The notes: generated from the letters alone by a model not told the origin. 21,172 nt of DNA from CAYLXC01 sp964387865 (GCA_964387865.1 CAYLXC010000016.1:1-21172); one strand, 5' to 3'. Numbered from the stretch's first letter, positions 1 through 7,410 are shown. Translations and numbers: made by a program.

Positions 1-1526
1 CCTCTCTCAGATTGCATAAAATCCTCAACATCCTGAGTAATTGTTGTAAGTCCCAAATAATATTTTCTTGCTCTTTTTGCCATATCCACCAAAAAATCAG
101 CAGAATCTTGGGTTCTCATCAAATACCATGCCTCATCTACAATCATGATCCTTTTTTTAAGTTTTCCTCTTATTCTTGTCCAGACAAAATCCAATATCAT
201 ATGAATTGCTAAAGGTCTAAGTTGATCCGGCAAATCACGAACAGAAAAAGTGGTGAATGAATTATTAATATTTATATTGGATTGAGAAGAAAAGATTCCT
301 GCCAAAGACCCTTTTATAAATCTCTCAAGCCTTGCTGCAAGTTCCATAGCCGGTTGTTCCTCCATACCCATCAAAACTTTATATAAATCTTCCATTAAGG
401 GTGGGCCTAAAGCAGGGTTTCTTTGTGTTTTGGGATCATCAGTAATTCCCTTAAGATGGTAAGTTTGTTTTAAGGCCCTATCCAGTATGGCTGCTTCCTG
501 AGAAGTTAAATTTCCTAAAACCAACTTCAAAAAAGCAGTAAGTGTTAGGATTTTTCTCCCTAACTCATTTTCGCCTGAAGTTAAATCTGCTGATATATCA
601 AATGGGTTTATTTTAACAGGTGATGAGGCTGAAAAATTAATATATTCTCCTCCAACTGCCTGACAAAGCGGCATATACTCCTGCTCAGGATCAATTACAA
701 TAATTTCTGTTCCAAACATTAAAGAACGCAAAGCCTCAAGTTTAACCAAATATGATTTACCGGCACCGCTCTTTGCAAAAATTACAGAATTTGCATTCTC
801 TAAAGTAAATCTGTCAAATAAAATCAAGGAATCATTATGCTCATTAATTCCATACATAATTCCCTCATTTGCAGTTAACTCAGATGAAGCAAAAGGAAAA
901 GTGGTTGCCAAAGATGTTGTGTCCATATTATGGGTTAAATTTAAAAGATCTTGACCTAATGGTAGTGTGGATTTAAATCCATCCTCCATTTTTAAAGTAG
1001 TTGGTCTTGCAGTTATTGAGAGGGATGCCAGGGTTGATTCAACTAATTTGGAGGTATTTCTAAGCTCCTCTTTGGATGATGAGGGAACAGTAACATAAAG
1101 TGAAAGTTGGTAAAATCTTTCAACCCCTTTAACAAGCTGATCCTGCAAACCTCTTGCATCTTCTAATGCAACCTCGACAGCTGGGTCTATTGCTTTACCT
1201 CTTTCTACATCAGTTTGAATCGTTGCCTCCATTTCCGCAATCTTTCTTTTTAACTCATCCAAAACTCCCGCAGATTGAGATGGATAAATAAACATGGAAA
1301 TTAAAAGTGAGTGATCAAATGAGATTAAAGGTTCAAGCCAGTTTGCCTCAACAAAGCGGGGATAATTTGATACAAAATACGTTCTGAAGTATCTGTTGTC
1401 TACTCTTAATTCATTAAAATCAACTTCAACTTCAGATGGTGCAATTACATCTTCAATTGTTAGCTGAGGAACATTGTCATTTGAGTCGACATTTTGTTGT
1501 TTTTTGAAAAAATTTGGTAACTTCAT
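1..1526 (-). CDS. virB4: VirB4/TraC-family conjugation ATPase (partial, C-terminus off the left edge)
   Basis: This is the ATPase that powers type IV secretion and pilus assembly at the cytoplasmic membrane. About 508 residues are visible, starting with MKLPNFFKKQQN. The Walker A motif SGAGKS is at residues 253-258 and Walker B (MIVDEAW) at about 461-467, followed by an ITQDVEDFM segment typical of the VirB4/TraC ATPase core. The start ATG (1524-1526) lies 7 bp after the stop of the upstream gene and has a strong ribosome binding site, AGGGGGAG, so the two genes are co-transcribed. The N-terminal 230 residues correspond to the VirB4/TraC N-domain. The C-terminal end continues beyond position 1. 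The family call is secure from the motifs; the assignment to VirB4 rather than another HerA-like ATPase is supported by the PrgI gene in the same operon. Confidence 0.93.
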   Translation of the reverse strand, partial: MKLPNFFKKQQNVDSNDNVPQLTIEDVIAPSEVEVDFNELRVDNRYFRTYFVSNYPRFVEANWLEPLISFDHSLLISMFIYPSQSAGVLDELKRKIAEMEATIQTDVERGKAIDPAVEVALEDARGLQDQLVKGVERFYQLSLYVTVPSSSKEELRNTSKLVESTLASLSITARPTTLKMEDGFKSTLPLGQDLLNLTHNMDTTSLATTFPFASSELTANEGIMYGINEHNDSLILFDRFTLENANSVIFAKSGAGKSYLVKLEALRSLMFGTEIIVIDPEQEYMPLCQAVGGEYINFSASSPVKINPFDISADLTSGENELGRKILTLTAFLKLVLGNLTSQEAAILDRALKQTYHLKGITDDPKTQRNPALGPPLMEDLYKVLMGMEEQPAMELAARLERFIKGSLAGIFSSQSNININNSFTTFSVRDLPDQLRPLAIHMILDFVWTRIRGKLKKRIMIVDEAWYLMRTQDSADFLVDMAKRARKYYLGLTTITQDVEDFMQSER

Positions 1527-1533
1527 ACTCCCC

Positions 1534-2295
1534 CTAAATACTACTATCCAGCTCCTCCACTATAAAAGGATGAGTTCTGGATGGTTGCGCTGTTCTAATT
1601 GGCGGATTAGAGACAGGTTGATTTCTCTGAACGGGTTGTTGCTGAAATGGTTGTGGTTGAACTGGCTGCTGGGCAGTTGGTGCAGGCTGTTTCAAACTGA
1701 CCTCTATCCCTCCGCCTTTAGCAATCTCGAGGGGAATATTTTCTACAAACTGGCCATTATAAATATCGTAAAATAACTCAAGAAGCTTTTGATTATCTAA
1801 CTGAGTGGCTTTTAGCCCAACTCTCCCGAGCTGTCTTATAATCTGGTCTTTTCTGGGAAGAAGTACGGTTTTAATTTTTTGCTCCAGAGTTAATTTTGAA
1901 GCTCTAAGCCCAAGTTCTAGTGCAAAAAGTGGAATAATCAAATAAAATTTTTTATCCAAAACCTCATTTTCTTTAATGGTTGTCTGGATAAACTGTCTGT
2001 AAGTTGTAATCATTTTTGACAAAAGTAGATTTGTTTGTGCTTTTTGTGCCTTATCCAATAGAGTTAGATAAGATGAAATATTTAGCCTTTCTGAAAAAAT
2101 CAAAATCTGAATACTATAGTTTAGGGAATTTAACATCTGGGCAAATGAGGTAATTATGGCAATCTGTTCTCTTTCAGAAAGCAAACCAAAGTTTACTGCA
2201 GAAACTTGTAAAACTAAAGCTCCGCCGCCATCCTTTAATAAAATGATGTCATCTTTAATATCTGATATTTGTAGGTGTTCCTGTGTTGTATTCAT
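1534..2295 (-). CDS. TraC/VirB4 N-terminal-domain-like protein with Gln/Pro-rich tail
   Basis: This 253-residue protein has no P-loop. Its first 100 residues (DGGGALVLQVSAVNF, then an SEREQ helix and an IQILIFSERLN strand) resemble the N-terminal domain that precedes the ATPase core in VirB4/TraC proteins. Residues from about 200 onward are a low-complexity Gln/Pro tail (PQPFQQQPVQ). It sits between the PrgI-like and VirB4 genes, 4 bp after the PrgI stop and 7 bp before the VirB4 start, with no clear Shine-Dalgarno, so it is probably translationally coupled. An accessory role at the motor is inferred from position and fold resemblance only. No signal peptide or membrane segment is visible. 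Confidence 0.75.
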   Translation of the reverse strand: MNTTQEHLQISDIKDDIILLKDGGGALVLQVSAVNFGLLSEREQIAIITSFAQMLNSLNYSIQILIFSERLNISSYLTLLDKAQKAQTNLLLSKMITTYRQFIQTTIKENEVLDKKFYLIIPLFALELGLRASKLTLEQKIKTVLLPRKDQIIRQLGRVGLKATQLDNQKLLELFYDIYNGQFVENIPLEIAKGGGIEVSLKQPAPTAQQPVQPQPFQQQPVQRNQPVSNPPIRTAQPSRTHPFIVEELDSSI

Positions 2296-2299
2296 TTTT

Positions 2300-3361
2300 T
2301 TATTTTGCCGTAATCAAGAGAGGTGGCAATACCTCCCCGTTTAACTCAACCTGTAAAACATCAAATGTAAAGCCATCCTTTTCAAGCTCCAAAGTATATG
2401 TGCCATTTGAAAGCGGAGTTGAACCGCTAAATTGGCCAAGTTTGTTTGTTTTTAAAGCTCTTACAGGTAATCCTTCTTTATCATAAATGACAGCAACAAC
2501 CGATTCCAAATAATTTCCACTTTTATCTTTCACAACTCCATTTATAACATTTGGGAAAGTAGTTAAAGCAAGCTGGGTACGTTTGGCTGTAGGAGGGATT
2601 ATTACCTTTATTTTCTCTTTTAGTTGCACTGGCAAAACAGGAGCGATTGCTTTTTCAGCTTCAGTTTTTGTTACCTCATCCAGCTGTGATCTTATTTCTG
2701 ATGCCTGATCAACCAGAGTTTGTAAATCAGCCATAATTCTATTTACTTGCTGGGTGTAGTTTATAGGGATGGCATGCGGTTTTTGAGCCTCTGTCTTAAT
2801 TTGATGTAAGGCTCTTTCTGACTGGATAATTCTAAATTTTAAGTTTTGAGCTTGGCGCGCCAAATCCACAGTTTTCCCAAGCTCATCTTTTGTTGGAAGT
2901 TCAGGAGGAGTAGATTTGCTTTGTGGGAGCGGAGGCAAAGGTGGAGCAGTCTGGGGGACAGGATGAGCTATTAACATTTTTTCTTCCTGAAACTGAGGCT
3001 TTGGTTGCACCGCTTCTTTATACATCATAAAACGATTCCCAAAAAATGGAGCCTCCTCAAAAGTTCTACCATTTTTCTTCCAGACTCTTTTTGTTGGAGA
3101 ATATATAGCCTTAATAAATGAGACAAACCAGTAATCAAGGGGTCTTGAACCAAAAGGTAAAAAAGCAAATGCAATACCAACTGATGCTGAAATAATTATC
3201 AAAGGCCAGGCAACAATAGGGTACGATGCTGCCAAGAATACAAAAAGAAAATAAGCAATTCCGGCACCAGTTGCAAGGTATAAAAATTGCTTTAAAGTCA
3301 TATCCCCTATTAGGTGAAATTGGAAAGAAGTTACATTTTGTGGGATAGGATGTGGTTGCAT
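2300..3361 (-). CDS. PrgI-family T4SS membrane protein with C-terminal carboxypeptidase-regulatory-like domain
   Basis: The protein has 353 residues. Residues 1-100 match the PrgI family (VirB3-like partner of VirB4): an N-terminal segment QFHLIGDMTLKQF, two hydrophobic helices at about 24-46 and 50-69, then a PLDYWF...KAIYSPTKRVWKK juxtamembrane stretch. A Pro-rich linker (about 130-160) and a predicted coiled coil (about 165-245) follow. Residues 271-353 look like a carboxypeptidase-regulatory-like beta-sandwich (NGVVKDKSG, KTNKLGQF, GTYTLELEKDGF). PrgI proteins are usually about 100-130 residues, so the extension is unusual. It is the first gene of a minus-strand operon with VirB4, divergent from the riboswitch gene. 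No convincing Shine-Dalgarno precedes ATG 3361; a TATAGT box about 34 bp upstream could be its -10. Confidence 0.85.
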   Translation of the reverse strand: MQPHPIPQNVTSFQFHLIGDMTLKQFLYLATGAGIAYFLFVFLAASYPIVAWPLIIISASVGIAFAFLPFGSRPLDYWFVSFIKAIYSPTKRVWKKNGRTFEEAPFFGNRFMMYKEAVQPKPQFQEEKMLIAHPVPQTAPPLPPLPQSKSTPPELPTKDELGKTVDLARQAQNLKFRIIQSERALHQIKTEAQKPHAIPINYTQQVNRIMADLQTLVDQASEIRSQLDEVTKTEAEKAIAPVLPVQLKEKIKVIIPPTAKRTQLALTTFPNVINGVVKDKSGNYLESVVAVIYDKEGLPVRALKTNKLGQFSGSTPLSNGTYTLELEKDGFTFDVLQVELNGEVLPPLLITAK

Positions 3362-3483
3362 AACTAGTACGCACTTTATATAACGTGAAAATACTATAGT
3401 CTAGGGGTACAAAATAGGTCTTATATGCACAATCTGAACCAGTCTGTGAGTAACTAGTTTAATAAATACCAATTCCCAATTAT

Positions 3484-3518
3484 TTGATATTTGAAATTTG
3501 AAATTTCTATGTTATTCT
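3484..3518 (+). promoter_or_regulatory. Putative promoter of the riboswitch transcript
   Basis: TTGATA (3484-3489) or TTGAAA (3491-3496) can serve as -35, with TATGTT (3508-3513) or TATTCT (3513-3518) as -10 at 16-18 bp spacing. Either places the transcription start at about 3520-3525, right at the first paired base of the riboswitch. The -35 part lies in an ATTTGAA-type tandem repeat. The remaining stretch 3362-3483 holds no gene; it shows only a duplicated TAACTAGT (3361 and 3451). Confidence 0.5.
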
Positions 3519-3523
3519 TAAGA

Positions 3524-3787
3524 TGTGGTGTACCAGTTCGCTTTTTGGCGGACCAAGGTATAAAAAAGGGAATCAGGTGTAAGACCTGAGTCCTGAAGTA
3601 CAACAAATTGACTTCAGGACCATGAAGTGAACTTTGTTCTACTTCATGGCTGTGCCGCAACTGTGAAAGGTAGGGATTAGGTTATAGGGACTAGGGTATA
3701 GAAAGAAACAAAAAGAATTTTATTGTTTTTAACTAAACCCTAAACCCTACACCCTATACCCTTTCTCAAGCCAGGAGACCGACCACA
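3524..3787 (+). promoter_or_regulatory. Cobalamin (B12) riboswitch with enlarged arms
   Basis: Diagnostic cobalamin-riboswitch boxes are present in order: GGGAATCAGGTGTAAGACCTGA (written here in two parts: GGGAA at 3568-3572, then stem TCAGGT 3573-3578 with ACCTGA 3584-3589), GCCGCAACTGTGA (3654-3666), and AAGCCAGGAGACCGACC (3768-3784). P1 can form between TGTGGT (3524-3529) and ACCACA (3782-3787). Two extra hairpins lie between the first and second boxes: 3590-3599 pairs perfectly with 3611-3620, and 3621-3628 with 3641-3648. The variable arm between the last two boxes (3664-3766) is an imperfect long hairpin made of TAGGGAT/ACCCTAT-type repeats. The downstream region leads within 20 nt to AGGAG and the ATG at 3813, which suggests translational control. 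Confidence 0.88.
3670..3765. repeat. Paired inverted degenerate tandem repeats inside the riboswitch
   Basis: The left arm (about 3670-3702) consists of TAGGGATTAGG/TATAGGGACTAGGG units. The right arm (about 3732-3765) consists of AACCCTA/ACCCTAT units. The arms are inverted copies (for example AGGGTATAG against CTATACCCT) separated by an A/T-rich loop. They build the variable stem of the cobalamin riboswitch. The same motif family recurs at 20343-20381 and 20822-20848. Confidence 0.8.
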
Positions 3788-3812
3788 ATTTTAGTCCCGA
3801 TCCAGGAGCAAT

Positions 3813-5117
3813 ATGACAGTTGAAGCACCAGAGCGTTTAATATCCTCATTTAAGCAATATGAAGTTTTAATCCAGCCAGATCCGAATAGGCATGAGAGCG
3901 GGGAATTACTTAATGAGTATCCTGTGGACCGATTTTTCCCTGTTCCAGCGGTCCACAGGATAGAAATATCACCCTTCCTGCCAAAGAATTCACCCTTAGA
4001 AAAAGCAGGTTTTTTACTTCACAATCAAATGGTCAACTTTATAAACACAGTAAATGAGGGAAAGTTAGAAGAAGCTGTTGCAGAGCTGACTGTTGAAATT
4101 AGAGCTCATGCTAATGAATATCCAAAGGAAGCTCCACTTTTGGTAGGAAGTGTTAAAAGAACTGAAAAAGGAATTGTTAATAAATATAATGGTGAGCCCG
4201 TGATAAACCATTTGGACTGGCAAGAGAGAGACGGAGCAACAGCAAGAGGAAGCGTAGATCTTAATAAAAAAGTCATGGAGGCTGATAAAGACGGGTCAGC
4301 CGTGCAGGTTAGTCCTTCAGGTTGGAATGGTAAATACCCTGACTATAAAAAAACACAAATAGTTTTTTTTCAAGCTAAAGAAGGTGAAGAGTTAAATCAA
4401 TTAACTTTTGTTTTAAGTTATAAGCTTGAAAACTGTATAAATGTGTTTGAAAAAATGGGTGTAAGCAGGGTTGATTTGGTTTGTGCTGACAGCAGAGAAA
4501 CAATTAAAAGACTGGTAGGCCAGGCAGTAAAGCTGGATGCAGATTCTGAATTAAGTAACCCCAAAAATTTCATTTATCTTTTAAAAGAGGAAAATCCAAA
4601 TGATCCTGCCTTGAAAATTATAGAAAGAGATTTGGAAAGACATTTAAGAGGAGAGGATATATCTGTTTTACCAAAAGAGTGTGAGGAGTACATGACTCAG
4701 CTTGAATCATTTATTTTCCAAAATGCAGAAAAATTAGCAGATTTTATATCCCAAGTTGAGGTTTCAAATACCATAGAGGAAACTATTTATAAAATAGCGG
4801 AGTATATAAGGGGGAGCAGACCAAAAAGCCTCTATTTATCCACAAGTAGGGGATTAGACTGGAGGGATAAATACATGGGTGTTATTGAGGATTTAAGACA
4901 AATAAGTGGTTGTGCAGGAGGGGGAATCAGAGGAAGCAAAAGTGTAATGGCTTTGGGTGGGATTTTTACAGTTGGATCTAGGTTTTATTCCTCCTCATCA
5001 TTCTTAAGTCCAGAAAAAGGTGATTACCATCTTGGAAGCTGTGAATCCTGCAAAAGGGAAAATGTGCTGGTGGGGGACTGTAGTATTTGTACAGACTGTG
5101 AGAAAGCACCCAGATAA
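3813..5117 (+). CDS. Riboswitch-controlled protein of unknown function with C-terminal CxxC cluster
   Basis: The protein has 434 residues and I do not recognise it. It has no signal peptide, no membrane segment, and none of the DxHxxG-type motifs of B12-binding enzymes. The middle (about 100-210) is a mixed alpha/beta region with DGSAVQVSPSGWNGKYPD, and 260-340 is charged and helical. The C-terminus (C410, C413, C423, C426, C429) is a CxxC-x9-CxxCxxC cluster, probably a small zinc-binding motif. The start is set by AGGAG (3804-3808) and ATG 3813, immediately after the cobalamin riboswitch, so expression should fall when cobalamin is plentiful. The next conserved element, repeat A1, begins at its stop codon. 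A link to cobalamin uptake or use follows only from the riboswitch. It is also the plus-strand gene that would precede the 1365-residue gene if the accessory block were absent. Confidence 0.85.
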   Translation: MTVEAPERLISSFKQYEVLIQPDPNRHESGELLNEYPVDRFFPVPAVHRIEISPFLPKNSPLEKAGFLLHNQMVNFINTVNEGKLEEAVAELTVEIRAHANEYPKEAPLLVGSVKRTEKGIVNKYNGEPVINHLDWQERDGATARGSVDLNKKVMEADKDGSAVQVSPSGWNGKYPDYKKTQIVFFQAKEGEELNQLTFVLSYKLENCINVFEKMGVSRVDLVCADSRETIKRLVGQAVKLDADSELSNPKNFIYLLKEENPNDPALKIIERDLERHLRGEDISVLPKECEEYMTQLESFIFQNAEKLADFISQVEVSNTIEETIYKIAEYIRGSRPKSLYLSTSRGLDWRDKYMGVIEDLRQISGCAGGGIRGSKSVMALGGIFTVGSRFYSSSSFLSPEKGDYHLGSCESCKRENVLVGDCSICTDCEKAPR

Positions 5118-5154
5118 GGATTTGACAGCTAACTTATGGGAGTTCTATGCTGGA
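5116..5154 (+). repeat. Repeat A1, containing a consensus promoter
   Basis: A 39-bp element starts at the stop codon of the upstream gene and is repeated at 7488-7526 with one mismatch (38/39). It carries TTGACA (5122-5127), an 18-bp spacer and TATGCT (5146-5151). The block AGTTCTATGCTGGA is also in the third, more diverged copy at 9128-9156. Downstream of A1, the stretch TTTCCTAAG...AAAGGAATATATGGCA resembles the leader and start of the 1365-residue gene (TTTCCTAAAG...AAAAGAATAAATGGCA). Confidence 0.75.
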
Positions 5155-5235
5155 TAAAAGTAGCCTTAGAACTTTCCTAAGTCATGACCTGAGTTTATCG
5201 AGAGGGAAAGGAATATATGGCATATGCATTCATAC

Positions 5236-5264
5236 TTGACAAAAAGTCATACTTTTTGTATAGT
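5236..5264 (+). promoter_or_regulatory. Leaderless-type promoter with dyad, upstream of the first DUF4143 ATPase
   Basis: A perfect TTGACA (5236-5241), a 17-bp spacer and TATAGT (5259-5264) end 7 nt before ATG 5272, so transcription should begin at or next to the start codon. The spacer contains the inverted repeat CAAAAAG-TCATA-CTTTTTG, a candidate operator. The promoter rules out the upstream in-frame ATG at 5224 as the main start. Confidence 0.75.
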
Positions 5265-5271
5265 AATAGTT

Positions 5272-6423
5272 ATGCAAAGGCAACTATACAAGGATATTAT
5301 CCGTAATTTAGATACACCAGAAGCTTTGGTTGTTACCGGGATGCGCAGGGTGGGTAAAACAACCCTCTACCAGCAGGTTTTTGATACCATTAAAAGCGAT
5401 AACAAAATTTTTCTTGATTTGGAAAATCCAATCAATCAAAAACTTTTCGAAGAAACAAACTATGAGAATATTAAGTATAGCCTGGAAGTATTGGGTATAG
5501 ATTTCTCAAAAAAAGGGTATATATTTTTGGATGAGATTCAATTTGTCCGTAATCTCCCATCTGTTGTTAAATATTTAATCGATCATTATCAGGTCAAATT
5601 TTTTTTAACAGGCTCAAGCAGTTTCTATCTTAAAAATCTTTTCTCAGAATCTTTAGCAGGCAGAAAGATAATATATGAGTTATTCCCGCTTGATTTTGAA
5701 GAATTTTTGGAATTGAAAGGAAGTAATCTAACAATCTCAAAGCAGATTAATGAGGTGAGTTATCTGAGGTTTATTCCTTTGTATAAAGAATATATAGAGT
5801 TTGGTGGGTTTCCGGGGGTAGTTACAAAGCAGTCTATAGAGGAAAAACGCCAGGGTTTAAATGAGATTTTTACCACCTATTTCAATAAAGAAGTACTCAG
5901 TCTTGGGGGTTTTAGAAATAACCAGGTAGTTAGAGATCTGATGCTTTTGCTTATGAGCAGAATAGGAAGCAAAATTGATGTGCAAAAATTATCTCAGGAG
6001 TTGGGAGTAACAAGAGTAACCATAAATGAGTACCTGGCCTTTTTGGAAGGAACATATTTTATTTCGCTTATTTCTCCCTTTTCCACAAATAAAGATGTTG
6101 AGATAAGGGCTGCTAAGAAAGTATATCTTTGCGATAGTGGTTTGGTGAATAATCTTGTGAATATATCCTTCGGAGGTATTTTTGAAAATACAGTTTATAA
6201 TCAGCTACGCTACAGAGGAGAACTAAACTACTACCAGCGTAAAAGCGGAGCGGAAATAGATTTTATTTTGAATAAGAAAGAGGCGTGGGAGGTAAAGACG
6301 AAAGGAACGAAACAGGATATCAGGAAACTAAACAGACTGATGGAATCACTTAAGTTGCTTAAGGGAAATGTAGTTTCGTTTGACTACACAAACGCTTCCG
6401 TAGTCTTTGGTTTCCAAATTTAG
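5272..6423 (+). CDS. AAA_14/DUF4143 family ATPase (copy 1)
   Basis: The protein has 383 residues from ATG 5272, chosen because a strong promoter overlaps the upstream in-frame codons. The Walker A motif GMRRVGKTT has its lysine at residue 29, Walker B (IFLDEIQ) has D87/E88, and FFLTGSSSF is the sensor segment. A winged-helix-like region follows (QELGVTRVTINEYL), and the C-terminal third has a PD-(D/E)xK-like core (GAEIDFILN...AWEVKTKG). This is the architecture of the widespread AAA_14 plus DUF4143 proteins, whose cellular role is unknown; they are often carried on accessory islands. It stands alone on its transcript, followed immediately by repeat B1 and a hairpin. It is clearly a different subgroup from copies 2 and 3. 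Confidence 0.9.
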   Translation: MQRQLYKDIIRNLDTPEALVVTGMRRVGKTTLYQQVFDTIKSDNKIFLDLENPINQKLFEETNYENIKYSLEVLGIDFSKKGYIFLDEIQFVRNLPSVVKYLIDHYQVKFFLTGSSSFYLKNLFSESLAGRKIIYELFPLDFEEFLELKGSNLTISKQINEVSYLRFIPLYKEYIEFGGFPGVVTKQSIEEKRQGLNEIFTTYFNKEVLSLGGFRNNQVVRDLMLLLMSRIGSKIDVQKLSQELGVTRVTINEYLAFLEGTYFISLISPFSTNKDVEIRAAKKVYLCDSGLVNNLVNISFGGIFENTVYNQLRYRGELNYYQRKSGAEIDFILNKKEAWEVKTKGTKQDIRKLNRLMESLKLLKGNVVSFDYTNASVVFGFQI

Positions 6424-6430
6424 CTTCGAT

Positions 6431-6462
6431 TCTATCAGGATTTTATCATTTTTTAATCAAGC
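6431..6462 (+). repeat. Repeat B1, a 32-bp post-gene repeat
   Basis: The core TCAGGATTTTATCA...ATCAAGC begins 7 bp after the stop of the ATPase. It matches the copies at 7363-7394 and 8788-8819 at 26 of 32 positions. Each copy sits just downstream of a stop codon, and a TAGC is found a few bases before each core. Confidence 0.75.
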
Positions 6463-6480
6463 ATAAAGACTGACAAGTTA

Positions 6481-6534
6481 CTAGAGTCTAGAGTCAAGTA
6501 TATGTTTTCCTAGACTCCTGACTCTAGTTTTATA
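6481..6534 (+). terminator. Hairpin of GACTCTAG-type repeats, possible terminator
   Basis: The arms 6481-6498 (CTAGAGTCTAGAGTCAAG) and 6510-6527 are inverted copies matching at 15 of 18 positions, with an 11-nt loop and a following TTTTAT. It lies 58 bp after the ATPase stop and may end that transcript. It belongs to the paired degenerate repeat class seen elsewhere in the window. Confidence 0.5.
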
Positions 6535-6548
6535 GAGAGAAATATGGC

Positions 6549-6564
6549 AGAATATTAATATTCT
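6549..6564. promoter_or_regulatory. Perfect palindrome, probable antitoxin operator
   Basis: AGAATATTAATATTCT is a perfect 16-bp palindrome ending 8 bp before the -35 box of the antitoxin gene. An outer TATAGAG/CTCTATA pair extends it. Phd/YefM antitoxins usually autorepress through such palindromes, so an operator is the likely role. Confidence 0.6.
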
Positions 6565-6572
6565 CTATAATA

Positions 6573-6601
6573 TTGACAAGATACATATTCTGTGCTATGC
6601 T
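6573..6601 (+). promoter_or_regulatory. Leaderless-type promoter of the toxin-antitoxin operon
   Basis: TTGACA (6573-6578), a 17-bp spacer and TATGCT (6596-6601) end 7 nt before ATG 6609. Transcription should begin at the start codon. A longer reading frame that opens with TTG at 6573 would begin inside the -35 box and is therefore unlikely. Confidence 0.75.
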
Positions 6602-6608
6602 GGGAAGC

Positions 6609-6929
6609 ATGAATGCTGTAGTATCTTTAGACGAATTTAGAAAAAACCTTTCAGATATCGTTGGGAGGGTGATGTATGCTAATCAGACCGTTCTTGTGCA
6701 AAAGCATAACAGAGCAGGAGTAGTTGTAATAAGTGAGCGGGAATATGAAAATTTGAAAGATCCAAGAAAACGCTTTAGTTCGAAAGACGATTGGGATAAA
6801 TTATTTATCCTCACTGATAAAGTTAGGAATAGAATGTCTGTAAAAGAGCAGGAAGAACTGGAAGCAGTTATTGATGAAGAAGTCAAGGCAGTAAGAGCCC
6901 AAAGACAACAAAAGGTGCATGATAAATGA
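6609..6929 (+). CDS. Phd/YefM-family antitoxin
   Basis: The protein has 106 residues. The N-terminal half (VSLDEFRKNLSDIVGRV, then VLVQKHNRAGVVVISEREYE) is the Phd/YefM DNA-binding fold. The C-terminal half is highly charged and helical, as expected for the segment that wraps and neutralises the toxin. The start is ATG 6609, set by the leaderless promoter and the family N-terminus. Its last 11 bp overlap the toxin gene, the usual coupling in such pairs. Antitoxin plus toxin should autorepress at the palindrome 6549-6564. The family call is firm; pairing with a PIN-domain toxin rather than a Doc or YoeB toxin is also known in nature. Confidence 0.88.
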   Translation: MNAVVSLDEFRKNLSDIVGRVMYANQTVLVQKHNRAGVVVISEREYENLKDPRKRFSSKDDWDKLFILTDKVRNRMSVKEQEELEAVIDEEVKAVRAQRQQKVHDK

Positions 6930-7350
6930 TCTGCGGGTAGTTGTGGATACTAATGTTTTAGTCAGCGGTTTATTCGGTATTAAAGATTCGCCTTCGTCTC
7001 AAATTTTAAATGCTATTCGCTCTCAGAAAATTATCCTTGTAAGTTCTCCTGTAATACTTGAAGAAGTAGGGGAGGTCATAAATCGTAACAGAATCGTCAA
7101 ACGTACAAAAATGAGTCCAAGAAAAAGAGCAGATTTTATGGATAAGCTCATTGAAAGAAGCGATATAACTGCAGGAATGCAGCTTTCGCAACTAATTAGC
7201 CGTGATGTAAAAGACGATAAATTTCTATCTTGTGCGGTTGAAGCAAAAGCGGATTATATAATTACAGGGGATGAAGATTTGTTGGATTTAAAAGTTTATG
7301 AAGGAATAAAAATAGTTGCTCCCAGACAATTTCTTGAGAATCTAAAGTAA
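6919..7350 (+). CDS. PIN-domain toxin (putative ribonuclease)
   Basis: The protein has 143 residues and is a PIN-domain nuclease of the COG1569-like toxin group. The acidic residues expected at the metal site are visible: D10 in VVVDTN, E48/E49, D99/D100 in KDDKFLSCA, and D118/D120 in ITGDEDLL. PIN toxins cleave RNA and arrest growth when the antitoxin is lost. The start ATG overlaps the antitoxin end by 11 bp, and an AAGG sits a few bases upstream. All key residues are intact, so the module is probably functional. Repeat B2 begins 12 bp after its stop. Confidence 0.88.
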   Translation: MINDLRVVVDTNVLVSGLFGIKDSPSSQILNAIRSQKIILVSSPVILEEVGEVINRNRIVKRTKMSPRKRADFMDKLIERSDITAGMQLSQLISRDVKDDKFLSCAVEAKADYIITGDEDLLDLKVYEGIKIVAPRQFLENLK

Positions 7351-7362
7351 TTTAGCCTCAAA

Positions 7363-7394
7363 TCCGTCAGGATTTTATCAGTTTAATATCAAGC
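7363..7394 (+). repeat. Repeat B2, a 32-bp post-gene repeat
   Basis: It is identical at 32 of 32 positions to B3 (8788-8819), so B2 and B3 bound the second ATPase unit as exact direct repeats about 1.43 kb apart. Here AAATCC-GTCA-GGATTT can fold as a short hairpin, but the stem is not conserved in the other copies, which favours a DNA-level role over a terminator. Confidence 0.8.
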
Positions 7395-7410
7395 AAGGAA
7401 CTGGTTAATC

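Noticed and set aside
3454..3660. A 68-codon minus-strand reading frame
   Set aside because: It lies antisense to the cobalamin riboswitch and its composition follows the RNA structure; it is not a gene.
5216..5305. A 29-codon frame MAYAFILDKKSYF... with a GAGAGGGAAAGG upstream
   Set aside because: The start region resembles that of the 1365-residue gene, but the rest runs through the ATPase promoter and into its coding region in another frame; it is better read as a remnant start than as a gene.
7363..7394. Repeat B2 as a rho-independent terminator
   Set aside because: The six-base stem AAATCC/GGATTT exists only in this copy and is lost in B1 and B3, so the conserved feature is the DNA sequence, not the hairpin.
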